Counted from the stretch's first letter, positions 1 to 5,628 are shown. The stretch is 5,628 nucleotides of DNA from an uncultured Verrucomicrobiales bacterium (GCA_937893015.1 CALBJX010000071.1:1-5628), one strand, 5' to 3'. Program-made: numbers and translations. The notes: a model not told the origin generated them from the sequence alone.

Positions 1-563
1 CCGTTGATGGTGACACCCGCCGTGCCGCTCAGCACGCCGCTGATGGTGCCGCCCAAAAGGTCCGCATCCTGCACCAGCGTGAGGGCGGAAGTCTTCTGCA
101 AATTGCCGTTTATGGTGAGGTGCCCCGCATACTTGCTGCCCTTCACCACAGCTGTTCCGTTCACTGTGACGGCGTTGTCAACGGCATTCATCCCCATGTC
201 CAGCGTGCCGCCGTTGACAATCACCGAGCTGCCGCCGAAGGAGGTGTTGCCCGTGGCTTTCAGCGTGCCGGCATTGAGAATGGTGACACCCGTGTAGCTG
301 TTGCCGTTATTCAGGGAGAGTACGCCGTTGCCGTTCTTCACGATATCGCCCGAGCCGGCGATGACGCCGGGGTTCTTCACGTCGGCCTTGAAGGTGACAT
401 CCTTCGCCCCCTGCACGGTGATGCCGCCGGGGCTCAGCATGCCCGAGAGAGTGACTGTGGCCGCCGCCGTGTTGGCGAAGGTGACAGTGTCGCCGTTGAC
501 ATAGGTTTCCCCGCCGATGACGGAGCCCACGGCCCATGTCCCGGTGGCGGCTGTCCATGTCAG
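1..563 (-). repeat. Passenger module 4 (residues about 1628 to window edge), cut by the window
   Basis: The module opens with LTWTAATGTWAVGS (Trp1630), followed by GDTVTFANTAAATVTLSG, SPGGITVQG, a PATR repeat and NAVDNAVTVNG. These match the elements of module 3 in order (compare AVKNAVTATGG). It runs off the left edge while still in repeat sequence (GVLSGTAGVTING), so more repeats and the translocator or anchor must lie further left. Confidence 0.75.
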
Positions 564-3500
564 GTTATTCGCCAGTTGAGTGACGGTCAGCATCAGAGCG
601 TTATCGCGGATGCTGATATCATAGCCGCGGCGGTTGCTCTCGGTGGCGTAGGCGAGCATTTCCGTGCTGCCGATGACGGAACCCGCGGAAATGAGCGTGT
701 AGGTACCGACGGATGTGTATGACGTCAGGCTGAGGCGGGTGATGCCGCTCAGGGTGAGTGCACCGCTCACTTCCAAGGGCTGTCTGCTGAGGTTGAGCGT
801 GCCGCCGTCCAAGGTCAGTGAGCCGTCCAGCTTACCGCCTCGGGCATTGAGCGTGGTGACCTTGCTCGTGTTGACATCCCCGTGCAGCGTGCCGCTGTTG
901 AGATTGAGCGAGCCCGCCGAGAGCGCGGAGCCGAGCGTCACATCGCCCCTGATGGTGAGGGCGCCCGCATAGTTTTTGCCGCAGAAGGTGCCACCCGTTG
1001 CGGTGACGGCGTTCTTCACGGCATAAGCACCCGTGTTGAGCGTGCCGCCCGAGAGCGAGACCTCCCCCGTACCCAATGCCGAGACGTTCCCGATGGTGAG
1101 CGTGCCGTTCTTCACGGAGGTGCCGCCCGTGTAGCTGTTGGCGGTGTTAATGGTCAGGTCGCCCGCGCCGATTTTCGAGAGCGCGGTGCTGCCGGTAATC
1201 GTTGCCTGCGCATTGCCCGCACGGAGCACCACCTCACCGGAACCATGGGTGACGCTGATGGCAGAAGGCGAAACCGCCCCCTGAACAGAAATGGTGGCAG
1301 GACGGGCGAAAACCACCTCGTCGGCGTTGTGGAAGTTGGCGTTATCATGTTCGCCCGCCCAGTCGCCGCTCAACTCGCCCGAGCCGACCGACCATATACC
1401 CGAGGCTGTCTGCCAGTACAGGGTCGTATACTCTTCACGCGGCAGGGGGGCCGTGCCGTCCGTAATTTCCAGAATGAGGTCGTAGGCCCCCGAAGACGCT
1501 TGCTGCAGGTAAAGCGGTGAGCTGCCCGCCGCACCGAGGCTGATGAGCGTGCCGTTGCGGAGGATGGTGAGCCCCGAAAGCTGCGAGCTGTAGTCGCTGC
1601 TCAGGGTGAGGAGCTTGTAGGTGGCGGAGGCAACCGCATTCGGGTTGTAGCTGATATGGAGCCCGCCGCGGAGTGTGAGGGTCCCCGCGCCGTTGAGGCT
1701 CGTGATTTCAGCCGTGGCTACATGGAGGTTATCCATGCCGAGGTTGAGCGTCCATGCCCCTGTGGCGCGGATGCTGTCCGCCTGCACCGCAGACTGTCCC
1801 GAGAAGGAGGCAGTCGTCGTGGTGAGAGCCTTGGCAACCAACTCGCCGCTATTCATCACCAACGCCCCTTCGATATTGAGGCTTTCGTCCCCCCTCAAAC
1901 GAGCCGTGTTCTCCACCAGAGCAGAGGCCAAGGAGACATCATGCGAGAAAGCCAACACACCGCCGCTGACGGAGACGGAACCTTTGAACCCACTCATGTC
2001 GCCGCGGAAGGACTGCGTGCCGTTGCCCTTCTTCACGAGATTGACGGAACCCAGCACCTCGCCCGCGAAGTGGTAGTCGGAGGCGGTATCTAAGGTGAGC
2101 GTGTGCTGCTGCGCGGTAATCATGCCCTCGGGAGACGGTGTCTTCGTGTCCAGCTTCGTGGATTTCAGGTAACCGCTGTAGAGATACGCCTCCCCCCACT
2201 CCTCGGATTCGAGACCGCGCAGGGTGACATCACCCGTGATGCCGAGGGCCGTGCGGGAATGCCTGTCATCCTCGTTGTTCGCCAGCATGGCGGAGCCTCC
2301 GTACACCCCCGCGCCGAGTTCCAGCACGGTCAGGTGGTAGGAATCGCCGCCGTAGGAGCCGACGTTGTCTACGTGGATATCGCCGGAAAAGCCCTCCTCC
2401 CCCACGCCGTTGACGGAGTAGTACGTCATCTGCACGAAGTGGTCACCGCTGAGGGTCAGCTTGCCGGAACCGGTGAGGCTGCCGATGCGCGTAATGCCGG
2501 CATAATTGTAGTAGGCACTGGTGGCCTCGTTGTGGCGCAGGAAACTGCCGCCGCCCTTGCCGATGTGCAGCTGCTCGATGGTCTGCGTCACATCGCCGAG
2601 GTCCAGCGTCGTGTGGTAGGTGTAGGAGCCGCCGTCCAAGGTTACGCGGTCGTACGCCAAGGTGGTGCCGCCGGCCACATGCAGGCTCAGGTGACCGCTC
2701 ACGCTCAGGTCCGGCGTCAAACTTCTCGTCAGGCGGTCGCCGTCCGTGCCGATTTCCGCCGTTCCCTGCACATCCAGCGCGAGAGTGTTCGCAAAGGAGG
2801 TGTGGCCGTCGGTAACCCTCACGGCGAATTCCGCACCCCTGCCGAGGACGAGTGTGCCGGCCCCGATGACGGCAGTATTGACCGTGCAGCTGTCATTGAT
2901 GAGCAGCGCACTGCCCCCCGCCACGTTGTAGGTGCCCACGCCCGGCGCGGAATCCAGCGAGAGAGTGGTGTGGCGGGCGGCGCCGTCGCGGCCCACAAAG
3001 ACCGTGCCTTGGAAGTGCTCCATGTTGTCGCCCACCTCGTAGATGATGATATCGCGCGAGGTGGAGGCATTTTCAAAACGAATGGACGAGGCGGACGACA
3101 CGGCGGTGACGGCACCCTCCAGATACTCGTCATGGGCGAGACGGAAATCCACCGTCGTTCCTGCGCCGACGGAAATGGCACCGGCCAGCACGCCGGCGTC
3201 CTCCAAATCATAGGTCACGGCACCGCGGAAGTTCAGGTGCGTGTGCTCCGTAGCGGAGAGATAGCTCAGGGTGCTGTTCCTGCCTGTCTCCAGCGTCAGG
3301 GTCGCATTATCCTCCAGGATAATGCCCTGCGAGGTGATGGGGACATCGAGCGTCAGGTCGGCGGAGCCGTCGAGGTTCACATAGCCTTCGCAATTGATGG
3401 AAGCCCCGGTGCCGGCAAAGGTATAGGTGCCGCCGTGCAGGCTCAGATGGTGCGGAGCCACCTGCCCGATGAGGGTGATGGTGCCGCTGCCGCCGTTGAA

Positions 3501-5444
3501 TTCGATGTCGGCATGCACGGTGTCGTGCGCGGCGTTGCCGAGTTTTGTCGAGCTCCACTGCCCGCTGCCGCCGCTCCACGCATAGCTCGGGACTTCTCGG
3601 TAGGTCAGCCACAGCGTGTTGTCGGAGAAAGAAAGGCTGCCGTGTTCGGTGAAGAAGTTGCTCGTCGTGATGGTGCCGGAACTCACGGTGCAGACGCGGT
3701 AGCGGTTCCCCGCCGTCAGCCCGTCCCCCTCAATCTCCAGCTTCACGGTGCCGCCGAGGGTCAGGCTGCCCGTGACGGAGAGCAGAGCCGTCGCCGTGTT
3801 GTCCGAGCTGAGCACGCAGTCGAACACGCTGCCGCCCTGCATGGTGATGGCCCCCGAGAGGGTGGAAATTTCCGAAACGCGCAGCGTGGCGTTCTTGCCG
3901 AAGCTCAGCCCGTTCTGTGCGCTGACACTGCCGCCCGAAAGCTCCAGCGTGCCGTGCAGGTTGACAGAGATGTCATTAGCTGACAGACGCGCCCCCTGCC
4001 CCACATTCAGTGTGTAGGTTTCATAGAAAATCCTATTCGTGGAGAACAGGAGGTTGCGGAAGGTGGCGGAGCCCGTGCCGTCAATCACCAGCTTTTCCGG
4101 CATCAGGCGGTCGCCCGACTCGCCGATGAAGACGTAATCCAGGGCGGCGTTGTGCAGGTGCATTTCCTTGGGCACCAGTGTGCTGCGGGAAACAGGCGTG
4201 GTGATGTGCACCTCGCCGGAGGCGGCATGGTCATCAAAACAAACCGGGCGGTCTTCCGAATAGTAGCTGTGATAGCTGTTGCCTGCAATCTGCACGGCCC
4301 AGCCGGTCTCCTTGCCCGGCAGAGCATCCGTGGTCGCGGGCATGAAATCCGCGGACCACCCGCTCGCAAGCCCCGTCCAGACAAGCTCGGTATCGTCGGC
4401 GGCATAGAGCTTGTACAAATCCACCAGATGCTCCGGGGTGTTGATGTATTCCAGCCCGTTGATTTGCCACGTGGTGTTAGCGTACTCCCAAAGCTGCGTG
4501 CAAGCGGCATCCGTGTAAAGCGCCATGTAACCCTTGGCATTTTCTTTGACGTAGAGCGTGAAGAGGCTGTACAGGCGATCATCGGAGTTCGTCACCTTCA
4601 GCGAGGTTACCATGCCATCCGCATTCGTCTCAAAACCATAGCACGTGATGGCATGGCCTTCGTTCTTATCCCCGGCCAACAGGCTCAGGTAGACAAGCTG
4701 CCCGGGGCGAGTCACGGCATAGGAGCCATCAGCCTCCTCCTCCATGCCGAAGCCCTTCACGAGCTCGTGCGAGAAAGATTTGCCCCCCAGCGGGCGATAA
4801 TTGGTGTATTTCGTATCCTCCGCATCGAAGGTGAGGTATACAATGTCATCCGTCGAAAAATAATCCGCAAAGAAACCGCCGGCGGAAGCCCCCGGCTTCA
4901 TCATTCCCGGCTCCGCCACACCGCAGAAATACCACTTACCGACGAAACCCAGGCTGTTGCCCATATCCTGCCACGAATCGTAGAAGAGCATGCCCACGTC
5001 CAACGATTGTGTGCCGCCGAGCTTGTCCAGATAGTCGCGGGAGTAGGTGTAGCCGTAGGCCAAAGGCTCACTGCCCGTGTAGAAGGGGCCGTAGTAGCTC
5101 AACCAATACTGAATCATGTTGGCCGGCACCTGATAGCCGCAGGTCTGCCCGTCATTCTTCAGATTATTGAACGCGTTGACGCTGAGAAGCGTGCCCGACA
5201 TGCGGGGAGCCAAATCCCCGAGGAAGGAGAAATCGCGGCACTCCTGGTACAAAGATGTTGCACCCTTGTAGGGATTTTCACTTGCCCATGACCAATAGTA
5301 CCCCTTGCCGACATCGTAAAAACGCTCGGAATGAGCCAAATCCGACTCATCCACGCCGTCCGCCAGATAGGTCGTCGAGACGGCAGAAGCCGAAAATGCG
5401 GTAAGAAGAGCGCTAAGCAGAGTCAGGGGAAGATGCGGTTTCAT
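1..5444 (-). CDS. Secreted IdeS/Mac-like cysteine protease fused to a giant PATR-repeat (autotransporter-type) passenger; C-terminus beyond window
   Basis: The minus-strand frame stays open from the ATG at 5442-5444 to the left window edge, giving 1814 complete codons and no stop, so the gene is partial at its 3' end. The start is well bounded: an in-frame TAA lies at 5451-5453, the ATG is followed directly by a signal peptide, and the next Met is residue 82. Visible order: signal peptide (1-21), IdeS/Mac-like cysteine protease domain (about 40-310) with candidate catalytic Cys102 and His264, then four passenger modules opening at Trp356, Trp623, Trp1344 and Trp1630 and rich in Gly, Thr, Ser and Asn. 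Two clear PATR-type repeats carry NSYTG at 1436 and 1715. Cysteines are sparse (about eleven). By family analogy the protein would be exported and shown at the cell surface, with the protease cleaving a host or competitor protein. The substrate is unknown; immunoglobulin is only a family-based guess. No other gene is visible, so operon membership cannot be judged. Confidence 0.9.
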   Translation of the reverse strand, partial: MKPHLPLTLLSALLTAFSASAVSTTYLADGVDESDLAHSERFYDVGKGYYWSWASENPYKGATSLYQECRDFSFLGDLAPRMSGTLLSVNAFNNLKNDGQTCGYQVPANMIQYWLSYYGPFYTGSEPLAYGYTYSRDYLDKLGGTQSLDVGMLFYDSWQDMGNSLGFVGKWYFCGVAEPGMMKPGASAGGFFADYFSTDDIVYLTFDAEDTKYTNYRPLGGKSFSHELVKGFGMEEEADGSYAVTRPGQLVYLSLLAGDKNEGHAITCYGFETNADGMVTSLKVTNSDDRLYSLFTLYVKENAKGYMALYTDAACTQLWEYANTTWQINGLEYINTPEHLVDLYKLYAADDTELVWTGLASGWSADFMPATTDALPGKETGWAVQIAGNSYHSYYSEDRPVCFDDHAASGEVHITTPVSRSTLVPKEMHLHNAALDYVFIGESGDRLMPEKLVIDGTGSATFRNLLFSTNRIFYETYTLNVGQGARLSANDISVNLHGTLELSGGSVSAQNGLSFGKNATLRVSEISTLSGAITMQGGSVFDCVLSSDNTATALLSVTGSLTLGGTVKLEIEGDGLTAGNRYRVCTVSSGTITTSNFFTEHGSLSFSDNTLWLTYREVPSYAWSGGSGQWSSTKLGNAAHDTVHADIEFNGGSGTITLIGQVAPHHLSLHGGTYTFAGTGASINCEGYVNLDGSADLTLDVPITSQGIILEDNATLTLETGRNSTLSYLSATEHTHLNFRGAVTYDLEDAGVLAGAISVGAGTTVDFRLAHDEYLEGAVTAVSSASSIRFENASTSRDIIIYEVGDNMEHFQGTVFVGRDGAARHTTLSLDSAPGVGTYNVAGGSALLINDSCTVNTAVIGAGTLVLGRGAEFAVRVTDGHTSFANTLALDVQGTAEIGTDGDRLTRSLTPDLSVSGHLSLHVAGGTTLAYDRVTLDGGSYTYHTTLDLGDVTQTIEQLHIGKGGGSFLRHNEATSAYYNYAGITRIGSLTGSGKLTLSGDHFVQMTYYSVNGVGEEGFSGDIHVDNVGSYGGDSYHLTVLELGAGVYGGSAMLANNEDDRHSRTALGITGDVTLRGLESEEWGEAYLYSGYLKSTKLDTKTPSPEGMITAQQHTLTLDTASDYHFAGEVLGSVNLVKKGNGTQSFRGDMSGFKGSVSVSGGVLAFSHDVSLASALVENTARLRGDESLNIEGALVMNSGELVAKALTTTTASFSGQSAVQADSIRATGAWTLNLGMDNLHVATAEITSLNGAGTLTLRGGLHISYNPNAVASATYKLLTLSSDYSSQLSGLTILRNGTLISLGAAGSSPLYLQQASSGAYDLILEITDGTAPLPREEYTTLYWQTASGIWSVGSGELSGDWAGEHDNANFHNADEVVFARPATISVQGAVSPSAISVTHGSGEVVLRAGNAQATITGSTALSKIGAGDLTINTANSYTGGTSVKNGTLTIGNVSALGTGEVSLSGGTLNTGAYAVKNAVTATGGTFCGKNYAGALTIRGDVTLGSALSAGSLNLNSGTLHGDVNTSKVTTLNARGGKLDGSLTLDGGTLNLSRQPLEVSGALTLSGITRLSLTSYTSVGTYTLISAGSVIGSTEMLAYATESNRRGYDISIRDNALMLTVTQLANNLTWTAATGTWAVGSVIGGETYVNGDTVTFANTAAATVTLSGMLSPGGITVQGAKDVTFKADVKNPGVIAGSGDIVKNGNGVLSLNNGNSYTGVTILNAGTLKATGNTSFGGSSVIVNGGTLDMGMNAVDNAVTVNGTAVVKGSKYAGHLTINGNLQKTSALTLVQDADLLGGTISGVLSGTAGVTIN
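246..338 (-). repeat. PATR (autotransporter-associated beta strand repeat), copy in module 4, about residues 1703-1733
   Basis: The segment reads KNGNGVLSLNNGNSYTGVTI followed by LNAGTLKATGN. It is the best PATR match in the window, with the K-x-G-x-G-x-L lead, the NSYTG core and the AGTL ending all present. The copy in module 3 lies 279 residues upstream in the protein. Confidence 0.85.
573..1421 (-). repeat. Passenger module 3 (about residues 1342-1624) with a clear PATR repeat
   Basis: The module opens with LYWQTASGIWSVGSG (Trp1344), then DEVVFARPATISVQG, a strand region, a PATR repeat, an AVKNAVT segment and stacked GGTLN-type strands. It closes with GTYTLISAGSVIGS and DNALMLTV. The same order of elements recurs in module 4 with closely similar spacing: Trp to Trp is 286 residues, and NSYTG to NSYTG is 279. 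This indicates descent from a common duplicated unit. A single cysteine, Cys1488, is present. Confidence 0.75.
1080..1175 (-). repeat. PATR (autotransporter-associated beta strand repeat), copy in module 3, about residues 1424-1455
   Basis: The segment reads GAGDLTINTANSYTGGTSVK followed by NGTLTIGN, a near-textbook PATR/TIGR02601-type pattern (K-x-G-x-G-x-L-x-[IL] ... N-x-Y-T-G-x-T-x-[IV]-x-x-G-T-L). Its NSYTG-coding DNA shares an exact 15-bp stretch (1126-1140) with the module 4 copy (289-303). Confidence 0.85.
1431..3584 (-). repeat. Passenger module 2 (about residues 621-1338), long beta-solenoid-like region
   Basis: The module opens with YAWSGGSGQWSS (Trp623) and runs about 720 residues before the next Trp entry, over twice the length of module 3. 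It is probably two or more modules whose internal entry segments have decayed. Degenerate PATR-like units are visible: GSLTGSGKLTLSG around residue 995 followed by GFSGDIHVDN, and LVKKGNGTQSFRGDMSGF at about 1137-1154 followed by GSVSVSGGVLAF. The composition is short strands broken by Gly, Asn and Asp, as expected for a right-handed beta-helix. It is richer in Tyr, His and acidic residues (for example MTYYSVNGVGEEG near 1002) than the later modules. No enzymatic motif is recognised in it. Confidence 0.55.
1950..2036 (-). repeat. Degenerate PATR-type repeat (about residues 1137-1165)
   Basis: The segment VKKGNGTQSFRGDMSGFKGS followed by VSVSGGVLAF keeps the PATR layout: K-x-G-x-G-x-x-x-F, then a G-rich turn, a strand and G-x-L. 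It lacks the N-x-Y-T-G core of the two downstream copies. It is assigned by pattern only. Confidence 0.5.
3591..4391 (-). repeat. Passenger module 1 (about residues 352-618), Trp-rich entry segment plus beta-strand region
   Basis: The module opens right after the protease domain with LVWTGLASGW (Trp356), a second Trp a little later in TGWAV, and then RPVCFDDHA leading into short strands. This is the W-x-G...W...VxFDD entry pattern seen before PATR stretches in large verrucomicrobial and proteobacterial passengers. The following region is a run of short Thr/Gly/Asn-rich strands. It closes with a G-N-R-Y-R-V strand, then DNTLWLTYRE, the module-end pattern that recurs near residue 1615. Boundaries are approximate. 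Three cysteines (402, 543, 585) fall here, which is more than in the later modules. Confidence 0.6.
4581..4589 (-). other. Candidate third catalytic position Asn286, with Asp288
   Basis: The codons AAC-TCC-GAT encode Asn286-Ser287-Asp288 in VTNSDD. In IdeS the equivalent VTDSDS has Asp284 and Asp286, both tied to catalysis. The first Asp is replaced by Asn here and the second is kept. Asn is the usual third member of the papain triad, so the site can still be active. The alignment is by eye but gap-free from His264 to this point. Confidence 0.6.
4653..4655 (-). other. Candidate catalytic His264
   Basis: The CAT codon lies in EGHAITCYGF, which aligns with the INHVINLWGA segment of IdeS around His262. 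It lies at the start of a beta-strand, as expected for the papain-fold catalytic His, and is followed about 22 residues later by the NSDD segment (286-289) that would orient it. Confidence 0.75.
5139..5141 (-). other. Candidate catalytic nucleophile Cys102
   Basis: The TGC codon lies in the sequence TCGY, just before a helix-like segment ANMIQYW. This is the position of Cys94 in the IdeS motif LCGAATAGNMLHWW. The Gly following the Cys and the N-M-x-x-W spacing are kept. It is the only cysteine in the domain with this context. Confidence 0.75.
5382..5444 (-). other. Signal peptide (Sec type, residues 1-21)
   Basis: The N-terminus begins MKPH, with Lys2 as the positive n-region. It continues with a hydrophobic stretch rich in Leu and Ala at about residues 5-17 and ends in A-S-A at 19-21, a good AxA signal peptidase I site before Val22. 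No lipobox cysteine is present, so a lipoprotein is unlikely. The n-region is short, unlike the extended signal peptides of some large autotransporters. This supports export and the choice of start codon; the exact cleavage site is inferred. Confidence 0.85.
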
Positions 5445-5488
5445 GGACGATTAATCAGTAAACGCTTCAGGCAAAAAATATTCCGATT
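5445..5488 (-). promoter_or_regulatory. Short 5' leader without a Shine-Dalgarno sequence
   Basis: If transcription starts about 7 nt after the -10 box, the leader is roughly 44 nt. The bases before the ATG (minus strand ...TTTACTGATTAATCGTCC) contain no AGGAGG-like purine tract. Translation probably relies on a weakly structured, AT-rich leader. An 8-bp palindrome GATTAATC lies at 5449-5456, 5 nt upstream of the start codon; whether it binds anything is unknown. The in-frame TAA at 5451-5453 excludes an upstream extension of the protein. Confidence 0.5.
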
Positions 5489-5494
5489 ACCTCG

Positions 5495-5527
5495 ATTGTA
5501 GCATCTTTTCCTGAGAATGCAAGTCAA
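5495..5527 (-). promoter_or_regulatory. Sigma70-like promoter with extended -10
   Basis: On the minus strand a TACAAT hexamer lies at 5495-5500 and is preceded by TGC, giving the extended -10 pattern TGnTACAAT. The -35 candidates are TTGCAT (5517-5522) with a 16-bp spacer, or the stronger-looking TTGACT (5522-5527), whose 21-bp spacer is too long for a normal sigma70 promoter. The extended -10 would compensate for a weak -35. The position, 50 to 80 bp before the ATG in the only non-coding stretch, fits the gene. Transcription start not measured. Confidence 0.65.
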
Positions 5528-5535
5528 CTCTCTCT

Positions 5536-5543
5536 GTTTAAAC
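5536..5543. promoter_or_regulatory. 8-bp palindrome GTTTAAAC just upstream of the -35
   Basis: This is a perfect palindrome 8 bp upstream of the TTGACT hexamer in an AT-rich stretch. It could be a protein-binding site or an UP-like AT-rich element, or chance. Nothing in the window identifies a regulator. Confidence 0.2.
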
Positions 5544-5574
5544 GATATAACATCGGGATATTGATGAGGGAAGG

Positions 5575-5600
5575 CGACAAATGAGCAGTTTGTCGAACTG
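5575..5600. repeat. Two overlapping inverted repeats upstream of the promoter
   Basis: CGACAAA (5575-5581) and TTTGTCG (5589-5595) form a perfect 7-bp stem with a 7-nt loop. CAGTT (5586-5590) and AACTG (5596-5600) form a second 5-bp stem whose loop TGTCG is part of the first stem, so the two hairpins exclude each other. Neither strand has a T-tract after the stem, which argues against an intrinsic terminator. With the adjacent heptamer repeat it looks like one intergenic repeat element. Confidence 0.55.
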
Positions 5601-5603
5601 AAT

Positions 5604-5628
5604 GTACGAAGTACGATGTACGATGTAC
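5604..5628. repeat. 7-bp tandem repeat (GTACGAT)n running off the window edge
   Basis: The units are GTACGAA (5604-5610), GTACGAT (5611-5617), GTACGAT (5618-5624) and a partial GTAC (5625-5628). Each unit carries the palindrome GTAC, so the array reads as a GTAC-spaced heptamer on both strands. The total copy number cannot be known because the array continues past the window. Confidence 0.8.

Larger units (their letters stand above)
4515..5327 (-). other. IdeS/Mac-1-like (C66, papain-fold) cysteine protease domain, residues about 40-310
   Basis: Three segments match remembered IdeS motifs in order. The first, residues 99-114, reads GQTCGYQVPANMIQYW and parallels the IdeS nucleophile segment LLCGAATAGNMLHWW, placing the nucleophile at Cys102. 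The second is a strand LVYLSLL followed by GHAITCYGF, parallel to LGLS then HVINLWGADF in IdeS, placing the catalytic His at 264. The third is DGMVTSLKVTNSDD, parallel to NGNLKAIYVTDSDS, placing the third catalytic position at Asn286 with Asp288 beside it. The Cys-to-His spacing (162 residues) is close to that of IdeS (94 to 262, 168 residues). An FYD at 42-44 recalls the GWYD of IdeS, but here it sits about 60 residues before the Cys, so there is an insertion. The IdeS oxyanion-hole lysine (Lys84) seems not to be conserved. Overall identity is low, so the fold assignment is good but the substrate is not predictable. A related papain-fold peptidase family is the main alternative. Confidence 0.75.

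Noticed and set aside
2819..3211. Minus-strand open frames overlapping the main gene in other frames (also near 307-558, 1154-1348, 1939-2199, 3307-3612, 4103-4582 and 5159-5350)
   Set aside because: They are out-of-frame shadows inside the long gene with low-complexity Arg/Pro/Ser/Trp translations, no signal or domain, and no independent promoter seen.
1431..3584. A second enzyme domain inside the long module 2
   Set aside because: The stretch is uniformly short Gly/Thr/Asn-rich strands, with no clustered His, Asp, Glu or Ser motif that I recognise. It is better read as degenerate beta-helix.
2103..3983. 626-codon plus-strand open frame, and plus-strand frames at 120-722, 882-1520, 1656-2093 and 4152-5291
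   Set aside because: All start at multiples of 3 and so lie codon-on-codon antisense to the minus-strand gene. A stop appears there only where the sense gene uses TTA, CTA or TCA, which are rare in this GC-rich gene; for example, the stops at 2093, 3983 and 5291 are sense codons TTA, TCA and TCA. Their translations are Arg/Ala/Gly/Val-rich with no domain, whereas the opposite frame has recognisable domains throughout.
1..5444. Frameshift or internal stop in the long gene
   Set aside because: The frame was read codon by codon from 5444 to the left edge without a stop, and domain and repeat patterns stay in one frame. No disruption was seen.
5575..5595. Intrinsic terminator
   Set aside because: The stem is only 7 bp, is not GC-rich overall, and neither strand has a run of T after it. 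It is kept only as an inverted repeat.
5604..5628. CRISPR array
   Set aside because: The unit is 7 bp with no spacers between copies, so it is a simple tandem repeat.

Overview
The window is essentially one very long, incomplete gene read on the minus strand, plus its upstream control region at the right-hand end. Translating the minus strand from the ATG at 5444 gives a frame open without a stop to the left edge: at least 1814 codons, with the C-terminus outside the window. The protein starts with a signal peptide. Next comes a globular domain of about 270 residues whose Cys and His motifs resemble the streptococcal IdeS/Mac-1 cysteine endopeptidase (immunoglobulin-degrading type, MEROPS C66). 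The remaining ~1450 visible residues are a Gly/Thr/Ser/Asn-rich, beta-strand-repeat passenger. It contains autotransporter-associated beta strand repeats (PATR type) arranged in four modules, each opening with a Trp-rich segment.

The organism is probably a Gram-negative gut or host-associated bacterium, most likely of the Verrucomicrobiota (Akkermansia-like). This is inference from three things: GC-rich codon choice, the giant PATR-repeat passenger style common in that phylum, and a start codon without a recognisable Shine-Dalgarno sequence. No taxonomic marker gene is present.

Layout, right to left in the direction of transcription. 5604-5628: a 7-bp tandem repeat running off the edge. 5575-5600: two overlapping inverted repeats. 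5495-5527: a sigma70-like promoter with an extended -10. 5445-5488: a short leader. 5382-5444: signal peptide. About 4515-5327: protease-like domain. About 3591-4391, 1431-3584, 573-1421 and 1-563: passenger modules 1 to 4, the last one cut by the window edge.

In functional terms (inference), the architecture is a protease head on a long beta-solenoid stalk. That is the same plan as the classical IgA1-protease type autotransporters, but with a papain-fold cysteine protease head instead of a chymotrypsin-fold serine protease. The translocator or anchor that would settle the export route lies outside the window. The long plus-strand reading frames, including one of 626 codons, are codon-register antisense shadows of this gene and are not annotated.
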